Shown: positions 28,492 through 36,104 of the stretch, one piece after another
Layout of the letters: every line of letters starts with the position of its first letter
Numbering within the stretch: the first letter of the stretch is position 1
Origin: Desulfohalovibrio reitneri
Lineage (GTDB): Bacteria > Desulfobacterota > Desulfovibrionia > Desulfovibrionales > Desulfovibrionaceae
Length of the DNA: 64,000 bases
Direction of reading: 5' to 3'
Assembly (NCBI RefSeq): GCF_000711295.1
Contig: NZ_JOMJ01000004.1
Coordinates: 434,001-498,000 of the forward strand
Position numbers and translations under genes: made by a program
The notes under the pieces: model-generated
Seen by the model: the letters and a program-made list of their open reading frames with translations, nothing else
What the model was told of the DNA's origin: nothing
The model's database searches: none

Positions 28492-29826
28492 ATGCCAGCC
28501 ACAGTGGCCATAGTCGGACGCCCCAACGTGGGCAAGTCCACCCTCTTCAACCGCCTGCTGCGCCGCAGTGCGGCCATCACCCACGACCGCGCCGGGGTGA
28601 CGCGCGACCGCCTGGCCTCCCTGGCCCGCCTGGAGGACCGCGAGGTGCTCTTCATCGACACCGGCGGCCTGGAGATGGAGGGCGGCGACGAGATCGACCA
28701 GGGCATCATGGCCCAGGCGCGCGAGGCCGTGACCGAGGCCCAGGCCATCCTCCTTGTGGTGGATGGCCGAGAGGGCCTGACAGGCCTGGACGAGCGGGTG
28801 GCCGAGCACATCCGCTCCTCCGGCAAGCCCACCCTCATTGCGGTGAACAAGGTGGACGGCCCGGAGAAGGAAGCCGAGCTGACCGCCGAGTTCCACGCCC
28901 TTGGCTTCGAACTGGCCCCGGTCTCCGCGGCCCACGGCTACGGCATGCGCGACCTGCGTTTCCGCCTGGTCAACGAGCTGCTGGCGGACATTCCCGGGGA
29001 AAAGGAGCCCGAGTACGAGCAGGGGCTCCGCCTAGCCATGCTGGGCCGCCCCAACGCGGGCAAGTCCAGCCTCATCAACCGCCTGGTGGGGGCCGACCGC
29101 CTCCTCGTCTCCGACCAGGCGGGCACCACCCGCGACGCCGTGGACGCCACGCTGGTGCGGGGGGAGAAACGGTACACCTTCGTGGACACGGCCGGGGTGC
29201 GCCGCCGCGCCAAGGTCACCGATTCCCTTGAGCGGTTCTCGGTCATGCGGGCGCTCAAGAGCGCCGCCCGGGCGAACGTTTCCGTGCTGGTGCTGGACGC
29301 CGGGCAGAGCTTCTCCCAGCAGGACAAGAAGCTGCTGGCCTATCTGGAGAAGGAGAAGGTTCCCCTGATCATGGCCGTGAACAAGACCGACCTGGTGCCC
29401 AAAAAGGAGCGCAAGCGATTCGAGCGGGCCGTGCGCGAGGAGTTGCGCATCGCCTCCCACGTGCCGGTGGTATTCACCTCCGCCCTGTCCGGCGAGGGGG
29501 TGGACCGCATCCTGCCCATGGCCGAGAAGATCATGGAGGAGACACGCATCCGCATCTCCACGGGTAAGCTGAACCGGGTCATGCACGAGGTGCTGACCCG
29601 CCACCAGCCGCCGCAGGTCAAGTACCGCCGGGCCAAGTTCTACTACCTGACCCAGACGGAGACCGAGCCGCCCACCTTCGTCTTCTTCGTCAACCAGCCC
29701 TCCCTGGTGAAGGAGTCCTACAAGCGGTACGTGGAGAACCAGCTCCGCAAGCAGTTCAACATCCCCCACGCGCCCATGCGCATCCACTACCGGGCCAGCC
29801 GCGACTCGCAGCAGAAATGGGGCTGA
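28492..29826 (+). CDS. der: Ribosome-associated GTPase Der (EngA)
   Basis: 444 residues with two tandem GTPase domains: P-loops GRPNVGKST (about 8-16) and GRPNAGKSS (about 184-192), switch/G3 blocks DTGG and DTAGV, and NKVD and NKTD guanine motifs. A C-terminal KH-like domain follows (PQVKYRRAKFYYLTQTETEP). Der is essential for 50S ribosome assembly. The ATG was chosen because the first G domain starts three residues later; the longer frame has no ribosome site. Confidence 0.97.
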   Translation: MPATVAIVGRPNVGKSTLFNRLLRRSAAITHDRAGVTRDRLASLARLEDREVLFIDTGGLEMEGGDEIDQGIMAQAREAVTEAQAILLVVDGREGLTGLDERVAEHIRSSGKPTLIAVNKVDGPEKEAELTAEFHALGFELAPVSAAHGYGMRDLRFRLVNELLADIPGEKEPEYEQGLRLAMLGRPNAGKSSLINRLVGADRLLVSDQAGTTRDAVDATLVRGEKRYTFVDTAGVRRRAKVTDSLERFSVMRALKSAARANVSVLVLDAGQSFSQQDKKLLAYLEKEKVPLIMAVNKTDLVPKKERKRFERAVREELRIASHVPVVFTSALSGEGVDRILPMAEKIMEETRIRISTGKLNRVMHEVLTRHQPPQVKYRRAKFYYLTQTETEPPTFVFFVNQPSLVKESYKRYVENQLRKQFNIPHAPMRIHYRASRDSQQKWG

Positions 29827-29902
29827 GCCTTGCCTTGACAGCCAAGGCGGTGCAAATTAGAGGGACTGTTCCTTCGTTCCGGGCAGGGGCGGATCGACAT
29901 AC

Positions 29903-29994
29903 GGAGAGATGGCCGAGTTAGGCTGAAGGCGCACGCCTGCTAAGCGTGTAACGGTTTACACCGTTCGAGGGTTCAAATCCCTCTCTCTCCGCCA
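29903..29994 (+). tRNA. tRNA-Ser (anticodon GCU)
   Basis: Acceptor GGAGAGA (29903-29909) pairs with TCTCTCC before G-CCA, so CCA is encoded. The anticodon stem CACGC/GCGTG surrounds CTGCTAA, anticodon GCT. A long variable arm (ACGGTTTACACCGT) and T arm GAGGGTTCAAATCCCTC follow. A second serine tRNA lies at 16786-16874. Confidence 0.97.
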
Positions 29995-30000
29995 TTTTCC

Positions 30001-30034
30001 AGGGCCGGTTCCCGCACGGGAGCCGGCCCTTTCT
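30001..30034 (+). terminator. Terminator after tRNA-Ser(GCU)
   Basis: A 13-bp stem AGGGCCGGTTCCC/GGGAGCCGGCCCT with one G-T pair and a GCAC loop is followed by TTCTC. Confidence 0.75.
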
Positions 30035-30122
30035 CATTCCCTCTCCTTCTTTTCTTTTTCCCCATGGCACCCCCGGGCCGGGCGTGGTAGAGTTCGATAT
30101 GTCCATACAAAGGAGCGCAGCC

Positions 30123-30863
30123 ATGATTCGACGTTACCTCTCGTCCGCACTCGTCCTTGTGGTTCTGTTGCTGGCCGCCAGCGCCTGGGCGGGGTGGATG
30201 GACAAGCTCAAGGAGGCTGGCGAGGAAACCGGGCTCATCGAGAGCGCGGGACTGTCCACCGAGGAGACCGTGGAGGGGCTGAAGGAGGCCCTGCGGGTGG
30301 GAGTGGACAGGGCCGTGGGCTTTCTGGGGCAGCCCGGCGGCTACCTCAACCACGAGGACGTGCGCATCCCCATGCCGGACAGCCTGCAGAGCGCGGCCGA
30401 CGTGGCCCGCACCATGGGCAAGGACGAGGTGGTGGACGAGTTCGTGGTGAGCATGAACCAGGCGGCCGAACGGGCCGTGCCCGAGGCGGTGGACGTCTTC
30501 ACCGACGCCATCAAGCAGATGACCTTCGACGACGCCAAGAAGATTCTCAAAGGACCGGACGACGCGGCCACGCGCTACTTCGAGCGCACCTCCAGCGACG
30601 ACTTGACCGCCCGCTTCCTGCCCATCGTGGACGAGGCCACGGATGAGGTGGGCGTGACGCGCAAGTACAAGAACTTCACTGAGAGCCTGGGCCCGGCCAC
30701 CAGCCTCATGGACATGAAGGCCCTGGACCTGGACGGGTACGTCACGGAGAAGGGGCTGGACGGGCTGTTCCTGACCCTGGCCCGCGAGGAGAAGAAAATC
30801 CGCGAAAACCCGGCCGCCCGCACCACGGAGATTCTGAAGAAGGTCTTCGGCTCCAAGCAGTGA
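30123..30863 (+). CDS. Exported DUF4197 family protein
   Basis: 246 residues. A signal peptide (about 1-23, SSALVLVVLLLAASAWA) indicates periplasmic location. The mature part is all-helical with the DUF4197 hallmarks GLKEALRVGVDRAVGFLGQP, GGYLNHEDVRIPMPDSLQS and a C-terminal GLDGLFLTLAREEKKIRENP. Function unknown. The start has ribosome site AAAGGAG 9 bases upstream; an upstream in-frame ATG would spoil the signal peptide. It is a single-gene unit, and the GC content drops sharply about 40 bases after its stop. Confidence 0.8.
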   Translation: MIRRYLSSALVLVVLLLAASAWAGWMDKLKEAGEETGLIESAGLSTEETVEGLKEALRVGVDRAVGFLGQPGGYLNHEDVRIPMPDSLQSAADVARTMGKDEVVDEFVVSMNQAAERAVPEAVDVFTDAIKQMTFDDAKKILKGPDDAATRYFERTSSDDLTARFLPIVDEATDEVGVTRKYKNFTESLGPATSLMDMKALDLDGYVTEKGLDGLFLTLAREEKKIRENPAARTTEILKKVFGSKQ

Positions 30864-31009
30864 GCCGGTGTGGTCCGATTGGGGTAGGGGGATTGCGGGG
30901 CCGATTAAGCTAATATTCCGAAATTAATAGAACATCGGCAGTAATATGTTCTGAAAAATTGTGCGAAAAATGAGGACATCTGTGGATTAATGGGAAGTAT
31001 ACGTACAAA

Positions 31010-31534
31010 TTAGTCAACGAATGATTTTGAGAGAAGCGTAGAGAGAAGCTTTTCAATCTCTTCATTTATCAATTTGTACTTGTTCAGGTGTCTTTGTTTC
31101 AAATTGTTTGAGTTCTTAATTAAGTCCCACGATCTTTTTATTTGGTCACAATTTTTTTCCTTGTTTTTGTTCAGTTCATCTAGTTTAGTCTTTTCTGATT
31201 GTATCGTGTCTTCAAGCCTCCCCATTTCAAATTTTAAAAAAGTAATTTGAGCAGTATATGCGTTCAACAGGTTTGCCTTGTCTTGTTGTTCCTTCTGTTC
31301 TTTTAGGGCAGTATATTGATCAATTTGGGCTTTGGTCGATTCTTTTAGTTCCTTTCCTTGTATCAAAACAGCTACTAATCCCAAGACAATTGCCAACGAT
31401 GAGAACAATCCATCAATGATGGCAATTGAGTCGCCGAGTTCGCTTGTGCTCTCAGGAAGGGATAGCTCGCTGATATACTTAGTCGGCCCTGAAAAACATC
31501 TATGACACTGAAAAGAATTAACAAAGTGTAGCAT
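31010..31534 (-). pseudogene. AT-rich membrane/coiled-coil gene with 5' end displaced by an IS
   Basis: 174 residues as read. Base and codon use (Lys, Asn, Ile rich) differs sharply from all neighbours, indicating transfer. From about residue 20 onward there is LGDSIAIIDGLFSSLAIVLG, a membrane helix, then a long coiled coil (LKESTKAQIDQYTALKEQKE onward to the end). This 'GD-LFSSLA-helix-Q-coil' layout resembles small phage or island membrane proteins of unknown role. The first 19 codons lie inside the left end of the IS at 31479, so the native start is lost. Across the element (minus strand, near 34086-34130) the frame continues as LAQEIIIHHEND, with TTG as the only visible start, consistent with a split gene. 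Confidence 0.6.
31479..31496 (+). repeat. Left inverted repeat of the IS5-type element
   Basis: TTAGTCGGCCCTGAAAAA; its inverted partner at 34064-34081 differs at one base. Confidence 0.8.
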
Positions 31535-31609
31535 TCAATGTATCATTCTCGACCAGGAACTGTAGTGATTCTGCAAGAAACCGGTCGCGCCGTCACCGGT
31601 TCGGGAGTG

Positions 31610-32869
31610 ATGATGAAGGCCAAGCCAGCCAAAAGCGATCAGGGCAATTTCCTCTACGAGGACCTCATCGATCAGCTCAATCCCAAGGACCCGCTGCTCA
31701 AGCTTGCAGCGAACATCCCCTGGGAAAGGTTCGAGCAGGAGTTTTCTAGCCTCTATAGTGAGTATGGTCGTCCAGCAAAGCCCATCAGACTCATGGTCGG
31801 GCTCATGATCCTCAAGCAGCTTGAAAATCTGAGCGACGAGCGTGTCATTGAGGCTTGGGTCCGGAACCCCTACTATCAGGCCTTCTGCGGTGAGACGCAT
31901 TTCCGGTGGAGGCTTCCTTGTGACCCCACGGACTTGGTTTATTTCCGCAAACGCATCGGCGAGGGTGGGGCGCGTTTGATCTTCGAGGTCTCGGTGGGTC
32001 TGCACGGCGACGACGCCATGGAGCGGGAGATCGCCGTGGACACCACGGTCCAGGAGAAGAACATCACCTTCCCCACTGACGTGAAGCTTCTGACCAAGGT
32101 CATCAAGCGATGCAGGGCCATCGCCGAGTTCGAAGGAATCAGCTTGCGCCGCAGTTTCCGCCGTGAATTGCCAGGCCTCCTGCGCCAGCGATTCAAGAGT
32201 CGCAAGATCATCAAACGCATTCGGACCATGGCTGGCGTCCTGATCCGCGAACTTGAGCGCAAACTGCCCAGGGATTCGTTGGCCAGGCACAGGGAAGCTA
32301 TGCAGCTCTTCCGCCGGGTCCATGACCAGAAACGTACCGACAAGAACAAGATCTACAGCCTGCACGAACCGGACGTGCTTTGCATCGGCAAGGGCAAAGA
32401 GCACAAAAAGTACGAGTTCGGACGCAAGGCCTCCATCGCCTGGACCAAGACCACCGGTGTGATCGTAGGAGCCATGTCCTTCAAGGAGAACGTTTTCGAC
32501 GGTCACACCCTGCCGGATGTTCTGGAGCAAGTTTCGCAAATCACGGAATCCTGCCCCGAGGCGGCCATCTGTGACCGGGGTTACAGGGGGCGCAAAAAAG
32601 TCGGTGACACGAGCATTCTGATTCCGGGCCGGCCGAAGAAAAGCGACACGCCCTACCAGAGACGAAAGGCCAGGCAACGTTTTCGCAGACGCGCTGGCAT
32701 CGAGCCGGTGATCGGACATCTCAAACACGACTTCCGCATGGCCAAAAACTTCCTGAAAGGGGCCCTCGGTGATGCGATCAACCTGCTGATGGCCGCAGCC
32801 GCGTTCAACTTCAAGAAGTGGATGCGGGGACTGATATCCTGCCCCCAGTTTGAAACAGCCTTGATTTAA
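31610..32869 (+). pseudogene. IS5-type transposase with C terminus replaced by IS3 insertion
   Basis: 419 residues as read. DDE residues are visible: Asp near 144 (EIAVDTTVQEKN), Asp near 322 (AICDRGYRGRKK) and Glu near 365 (RRRAGIEPVIGHLKHDF). The N-terminal block GRPAKPIRLMVGLMILKQLE is typical of the IS5/IS1182-like groups. After KKWMRGL the frame runs 11 codons into the inner IS3 element and stops. Removing that element and one CTGA copy restores a natural tail (KHFLSLFAPWLCFGTWS, then stop at 34045-34047). The catalytic core is intact, so loss of activity is not certain. Start at MMKAKP was chosen over upstream codons lying in the IS end. Confidence 0.85.
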
Positions 32870-32908
32870 GTGGAAGTCCGTGGCTTCTCAACAGGCAGGA
32901 GGTTTGCC

Positions 32909-33181
32909 ATGAAGCGACGGAAGTGGACCCCGGAGCAGAAGACTCGGGTCGTCCTCGAAGGCCTTCGAGGACGACCCGTGGGCGAAGTGTGCGCCGAGTA
33001 CGCCATCTCGCAGAACCAGTACTACAAGTGGCGCGATCAATTCCTTGCCCAGGCGCACAAAGCGTTCGAGACCGAGCACGGCGCACAGCGTACGGCCAAG
33101 CTTGAGCGCGAGAACATGAAGCTCAAAAGCCTGATCGGTGAGTTGACCATTGAGCTAAAAAAAAGCGGGCCGTTCGGATGA
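32909..33181 (+). CDS. IS3-family OrfA (helix-turn-helix protein)
   Basis: 90 residues. An N-terminal transposase_8-type helix-turn-helix (RKWTPEQKTRVVLEGLRGRP, then VCAEYAISQNQYYKWRDQFL) binds the IS ends. The C-terminal leucine-zipper-like helix LERENMKLKSLIGELTIELK mediates multimerisation. Ribosome site CAGGAGG precedes the start. Near the end (about 33154-33161) an A8 run followed by G lies in the right place for -1 slippage to make the OrfAB transposase. orfB also has its own ATG overlapping the orfA stop. Confidence 0.93.
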   Translation: MKRRKWTPEQKTRVVLEGLRGRPVGEVCAEYAISQNQYYKWRDQFLAQAHKAFETEHGAQRTAKLERENMKLKSLIGELTIELKKSGPFG

Positions 33182-33954
33182 AGCGTGGACCATATGCAAA
33201 GGTCGCCGAGCGCAACGCCGACCTCCTGGCCCGCATTCGCGGCATCAAGGCCGACCATCCGTTCTGGGGATACCGTCGGGTCTGGGCGTTTCTGCGCTTC
33301 GTGGACGGCGTAGTCGTCGGCAAAAATCGCGTCTACCGGCTCATGAGCGAGCATGACCTCACGGTGAAGCCCAACCTGCGACTCAAGGCCAAACGCAGGC
33401 CGACCGGCGTCAAGCCCCGGCCCACGCGACCCAACGAGTGGTGGGGTATCGACATGACCAAAATCAAGATTGACGGCTACGGCTGGCTGTACGTGGTCAT
33501 TGTGCTTGATTGGCGCACCAAGAAGGTCGTCGGCCATTACGCCGGCGACCAGGCCAAGGCGTGGCATTGGCTCTCGGCGCTCAACGCGGCTGTCGGCAGG
33601 CAGTTCCCCGAAGGCGTGCGCGACGGCGGTCTTCATCTCATGGCCGACAACGGCTGCCAGCCGACCTCGGCGAGCTTCATGAAGGCTTGCCGCGTCATGG
33701 ACATCAAACTCGCCTTCACCAGCTACAACAACCCAAAAGGCAATGCCGACACCGAGCGCTTCATGCGCACCATGAAGGAAGAGCTGGTCTGGATTAATGA
33801 ATGGCGTAGCCCGACGGCCTTTTGCCAAGCCTTGGGCTCCTGGATCGAAGAATACAACCAAGGCTACCTGCACTCGGCGCTGGGGTATAAAACCCCGGTG
33901 ACAACCGAGCAGGAACTGATCAACTCGCGGACTCTCTTAAAAAAGGCTTGCTAA
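33178..33954 (+). CDS. IS3-family OrfB (DDE integrase-type transposase)
   Basis: 258 residues with an HTH_21-like N terminus (HPFWGYRRVWAFLRFVDG) and an rve integrase core. Catalytic residues: Asp92 in WWGIDMTKI, Asp157 in LMADNGCQPTS and Glu193 in GNADTERFMRTMKEELVW. All are intact. The ATG overlaps the orfA stop (ATGA), and the -1 frame is open back to the A-run, so both separate and fused OrfAB products are possible. Stop lies 15 bases before the right IS end. Confidence 0.93.
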   Translation: MKRGPYAKVAERNADLLARIRGIKADHPFWGYRRVWAFLRFVDGVVVGKNRVYRLMSEHDLTVKPNLRLKAKRRPTGVKPRPTRPNEWWGIDMTKIKIDGYGWLYVVIVLDWRTKKVVGHYAGDQAKAWHWLSALNAAVGRQFPEGVRDGGLHLMADNGCQPTSASFMKACRVMDIKLAFTSYNNPKGNADTERFMRTMKEELVWINEWRSPTAFCQALGSWIEEYNQGYLHSALGYKTPVTTEQELINSRTLLKKAC

Positions 33955-33973
33955 ACCGGGGGCAGTACACTGA

Positions 33974-34081
33974 AGCACTTTTTGTCTCTTTTCGCCCCTT
34001 GGCTCTGCTTCGGAACCTGGAGTCGGGGCAGACTAAAGTACGCCTGATTCAATCTGAAAGGCCTTTTTCAGGACCGACTAA
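33974..34081 (+). other. Displaced 3' end of the IS5-type element
   Basis: This holds the original last 24 or so codons of the outer transposase (frame continuing KHFLSLFAPWLCFGTWS to a TGA at 34045-34047) and the right inverted repeat (34064-34081). From 34082 to the lhgO stop at 34174 the DNA is AT-rich, with no gene beyond the possible lost 5' end of the 31010 gene. Confidence 0.75.
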
Positions 34082-34173
34082 TATAGTCGTTTTCATGATG
34101 AATAATAATTTCCTGTGCAAGTTTTGGCAAAGAGGTACATTTTCAGATCATAATTCAGATGTCAATATAGACA

Positions 34174-35361
34174 TCATGCGGCTATGCTTTCCAGCCGGTC
34201 GGCGATGTCTCTGGCCGTGGCCATGGAGGAGGTGAAGGCCGGGGAGATGGCGTTGAGCACGTGCAGGGAGGTCTCGGCCTCCTCCATGACGAAGTCCATG
34301 ACCAGTTCGTTGGTGCGTGTGTCCACCAGTTGCGGGCGGATGCCAAACTTGGCGCTGGGTTCGACGTCCTCCGGCCGCAGGGACGGCACCAGCTTCTGGG
34401 CATCCCGCAGGAAGAAGCGGGTGAGGTACTTGCGCGGTTCGGCCAGGGCCACGGCCCGGAAGCGGGGATTGACCGCGAACAGCCTGGCTTCCCTGGCCAG
34501 GATGGAGACCGCCTCCGCGCCGGGGCTGCCCCCGGCCTCCCGCGTCAGGCAGGGCAGGGCGGTGGGGCCCAAATAGACGTCCCCGTCCACCGAGCGGGTG
34601 AAGTGCACGCCCAGGAAGGGGTTGCGGATGTCCGGCACCGGGTAGATGGAGGAGCGGCAGAACTTTTCCCGCCCGGAGCGCAGCTTGCGGTAGGTGCCCT
34701 TGAAGGGCAGCACCCGGTACTCCCGCCCCGCGCCGAAGAGGTGGGCCAGCTTCTCCGCAAAGGCCCCGGCGCAGTTGATGAGAAGGTCGAACCCCACCAG
34801 CTCTCCGTCGGCCAAGCGCAGGCCGGTGTCCCCCCGCCTGTCCGCCACCCTGGCCCCGTGGCGGATGCGCCCGCCCATGGCCTGGATGTCTCCGGCCAGG
34901 CTGTGCAGGATGGCCTTGGGCGAAACCACGGCCGTTTCGCGGGAGTGCAGGGCCCGGTCCGTTGTCACGGCGTGGGGCTCCAGTTCGGCCAGCTCCGCCT
35001 CGTCGATGGCGGCCACGTCCGCGCCGCAGGCCAGGGCGCGGCGGTGCAGTTCGTCCAGCACGTCCAGCTCGGCCTCGCCGGAGGCCACGATGACCTTGCC
35101 GGATTCCTCCAGCGGCAGCCCTTTCTCCCGGCAATACCGCTTCATCAGCCGGTTGCCGCGCAGGCAGGTGGACGCCTTGCGGGAGTCCGGGGCGTAGTAG
35201 ATGCCCGCGTGCAGCACCCCGGAGTTGCGGCCCGAGGCGTGGACGCCGAGGCCGCCCTCTTTTTCCAGGACCAGCACGTCCCGGCCCCTGCCGAGCAGTT
35301 CCCGCGCCAGGGTCAGCCCCAGGATTCCCCCGCCGACGATGACGATTTCCGAGTTGCTCAT
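34174..35361 (-). CDS. lhgO: FAD-dependent L-2-hydroxyglutarate oxidase/dehydrogenase family protein
   Basis: 395 residues. The N-terminal FAD motif is EIVIVGGGILGLTLARELLG (about 5-24), then GVHASGRNSGVLHAGIYYAP, the block typical of LhgO and mammalian L2HGDH, and NCAGAFAEKLAHLFGAG. The C-terminal half has GVHFTRSVDGDVYLGPTALP. The enzyme oxidises L-2-hydroxyglutarate to 2-oxoglutarate and feeds electrons to the quinone pool. An upstream in-frame extension rich in Arg and Pro was rejected. Its 3' end borders the AT-rich island directly, and it diverges from rfbC. Confidence 0.88.
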   Translation of the reverse strand: MSNSEIVIVGGGILGLTLARELLGRGRDVLVLEKEGGLGVHASGRNSGVLHAGIYYAPDSRKASTCLRGNRLMKRYCREKGLPLEESGKVIVASGEAELDVLDELHRRALACGADVAAIDEAELAELEPHAVTTDRALHSRETAVVSPKAILHSLAGDIQAMGGRIRHGARVADRRGDTGLRLADGELVGFDLLINCAGAFAEKLAHLFGAGREYRVLPFKGTYRKLRSGREKFCRSSIYPVPDIRNPFLGVHFTRSVDGDVYLGPTALPCLTREAGGSPGAEAVSILAREARLFAVNPRFRAVALAEPRKYLTRFFLRDAQKLVPSLRPEDVEPSAKFGIRPQLVDTRTNELVMDFVMEEAETSLHVLNAISPAFTSSMATARDIADRLESIAA

Positions 35362-35494
35362 GACAGGTGTTTGCAGTACACCCGGCCGCCTCGTCCGTCG
35401 AGTCCCCCGGGCCGCCCGGCGCGGTGTCCGCGTTGACGCCCGTTCGGGCATGGGATAGACCCGGGCGAGTCCTTGAGGAATCGGGTCCGCCAGC

Positions 35495-36067
35495 ATGCAA
35501 GTCGAACCGACAGATGTACCCGGCCTGTTGCGGATTACCCCACGGGTATTCCGCGACGAACGGGGCTTTTTCCTGGAAAGCTACAACGCCGAGGCCTTCG
35601 CCGAGGCGGGCGTGGACGCTCGCTTCGTGCAGGACAACCACGCCAAGAGCGCCCCGGCCGGAGTGCTGCGCGGTTTCCATTTCCAGGCTCCGCCCAACGA
35701 CCAGGCCAAACTGGTCTGGGTGGTGCGCGGGGCTGTCTTCGACACGGTGGTGGACCTGCGGGAAGGGTCGCCCACTTTCGGCCAATGGCGCGGCTTCGTC
35801 CTCTCGGAAGAAAACTTCCTGCGGCTTTTCATTCCCCGCGGCTTCGCCCACGGCTACCTCACCCTGCGGCCGGACACCGAATTCATGTACAAGGTGGACG
35901 CCACCTACGCCCCGAAAAGCGAGGGCGGCCTGCGCTGGAACGACCCCGACCTGGCCGTGGACTGGCCACTGAGCGAGTTGCCGGACGACGGCCCCATCCT
36001 CTCGGAAAAGGACGAGGGACTGCCCCTGTGGCGGGAGTTCGAAACGCCCTTCGGGTTCGCGGGCTGA
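35495..36067 (+). CDS. rfbC: dTDP-4-dehydrorhamnose 3,5-epimerase
   Basis: 190 residues, a RmlC cupin. It has VFRDERGFFLESYNAEAFAE, the active-site histidine block GVLRGFHFQAPPNDQAKLVW, VVDLREGSPTFGQW and FIPRGFAHGYLTL. It makes dTDP-4-keto-L-rhamnose for surface polysaccharide. The other dTDP-rhamnose genes (rfbA, rfbB, rfbD) are absent from the window. It is followed after 37 bases by manC. Confidence 0.93.
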   Translation: MQVEPTDVPGLLRITPRVFRDERGFFLESYNAEAFAEAGVDARFVQDNHAKSAPAGVLRGFHFQAPPNDQAKLVWVVRGAVFDTVVDLREGSPTFGQWRGFVLSEENFLRLFIPRGFAHGYLTLRPDTEFMYKVDATYAPKSEGGLRWNDPDLAVDWPLSELPDDGPILSEKDEGLPLWREFETPFGFAG

Positions 36068-36104
36068 AGGCCCTGAACCCCGGACATTTTTCCATTTGGA
36101 ATCC

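Larger units (their letters stand above)
32835..33969 (+). mobile_element. IS3-family insertion sequence, complete, with CTGA target duplication
   Basis: 1135 bases. Inverted ends are TATCCTGCCCCCAGTTT on the left and, inverted, TGTACTGCCCCCGGTTT on the right (14 of 17 identical). CTGA is present on both sides (32831-32834 and 33970-33973). It carries orfA and orfB in -1 register with an A-run between. Both ends, both frames and the duplication are intact, suggesting recent insertion into the 3' end of the outer IS transposase gene. Confidence 0.92.
31479..34081. mobile_element. IS5-type insertion sequence interrupted by an IS3-type element
   Basis: The ends are matching inverted repeats: TTAGTCGGCCCTGAAAAA (31479-31496) and, inverted, TTAGTCGGTCCTGAAAAA (34064-34081), 17 of 18 identical. 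Inside are an IS5-type DDE transposase gene and, within its 3' end, a complete IS3-type element at 32835-33969. Without the inner element and its duplicated bases the outer IS would be about 1.46 kb, normal for this group. TATA occurs next to both ends (31474-31477 and 34082-34085) but one base out of register on the left, so the target duplication is suggestive only. Confidence 0.8.

Noticed and set aside
31474-34085. TATA as a clean target duplication of the outer IS
   Set aside because: On the left one extra base (C at 31478) lies between TATA and the inverted repeat, so the match is only suggestive in AT-rich DNA.
29903-34175. Integration of the AT-rich island at tRNA-Ser(GCU)
   Set aside because: I found no copy of the tRNA 3' end near 34.1 kb and no integrase gene, and a GC-rich DUF4197 gene lies between the tRNA and the island.
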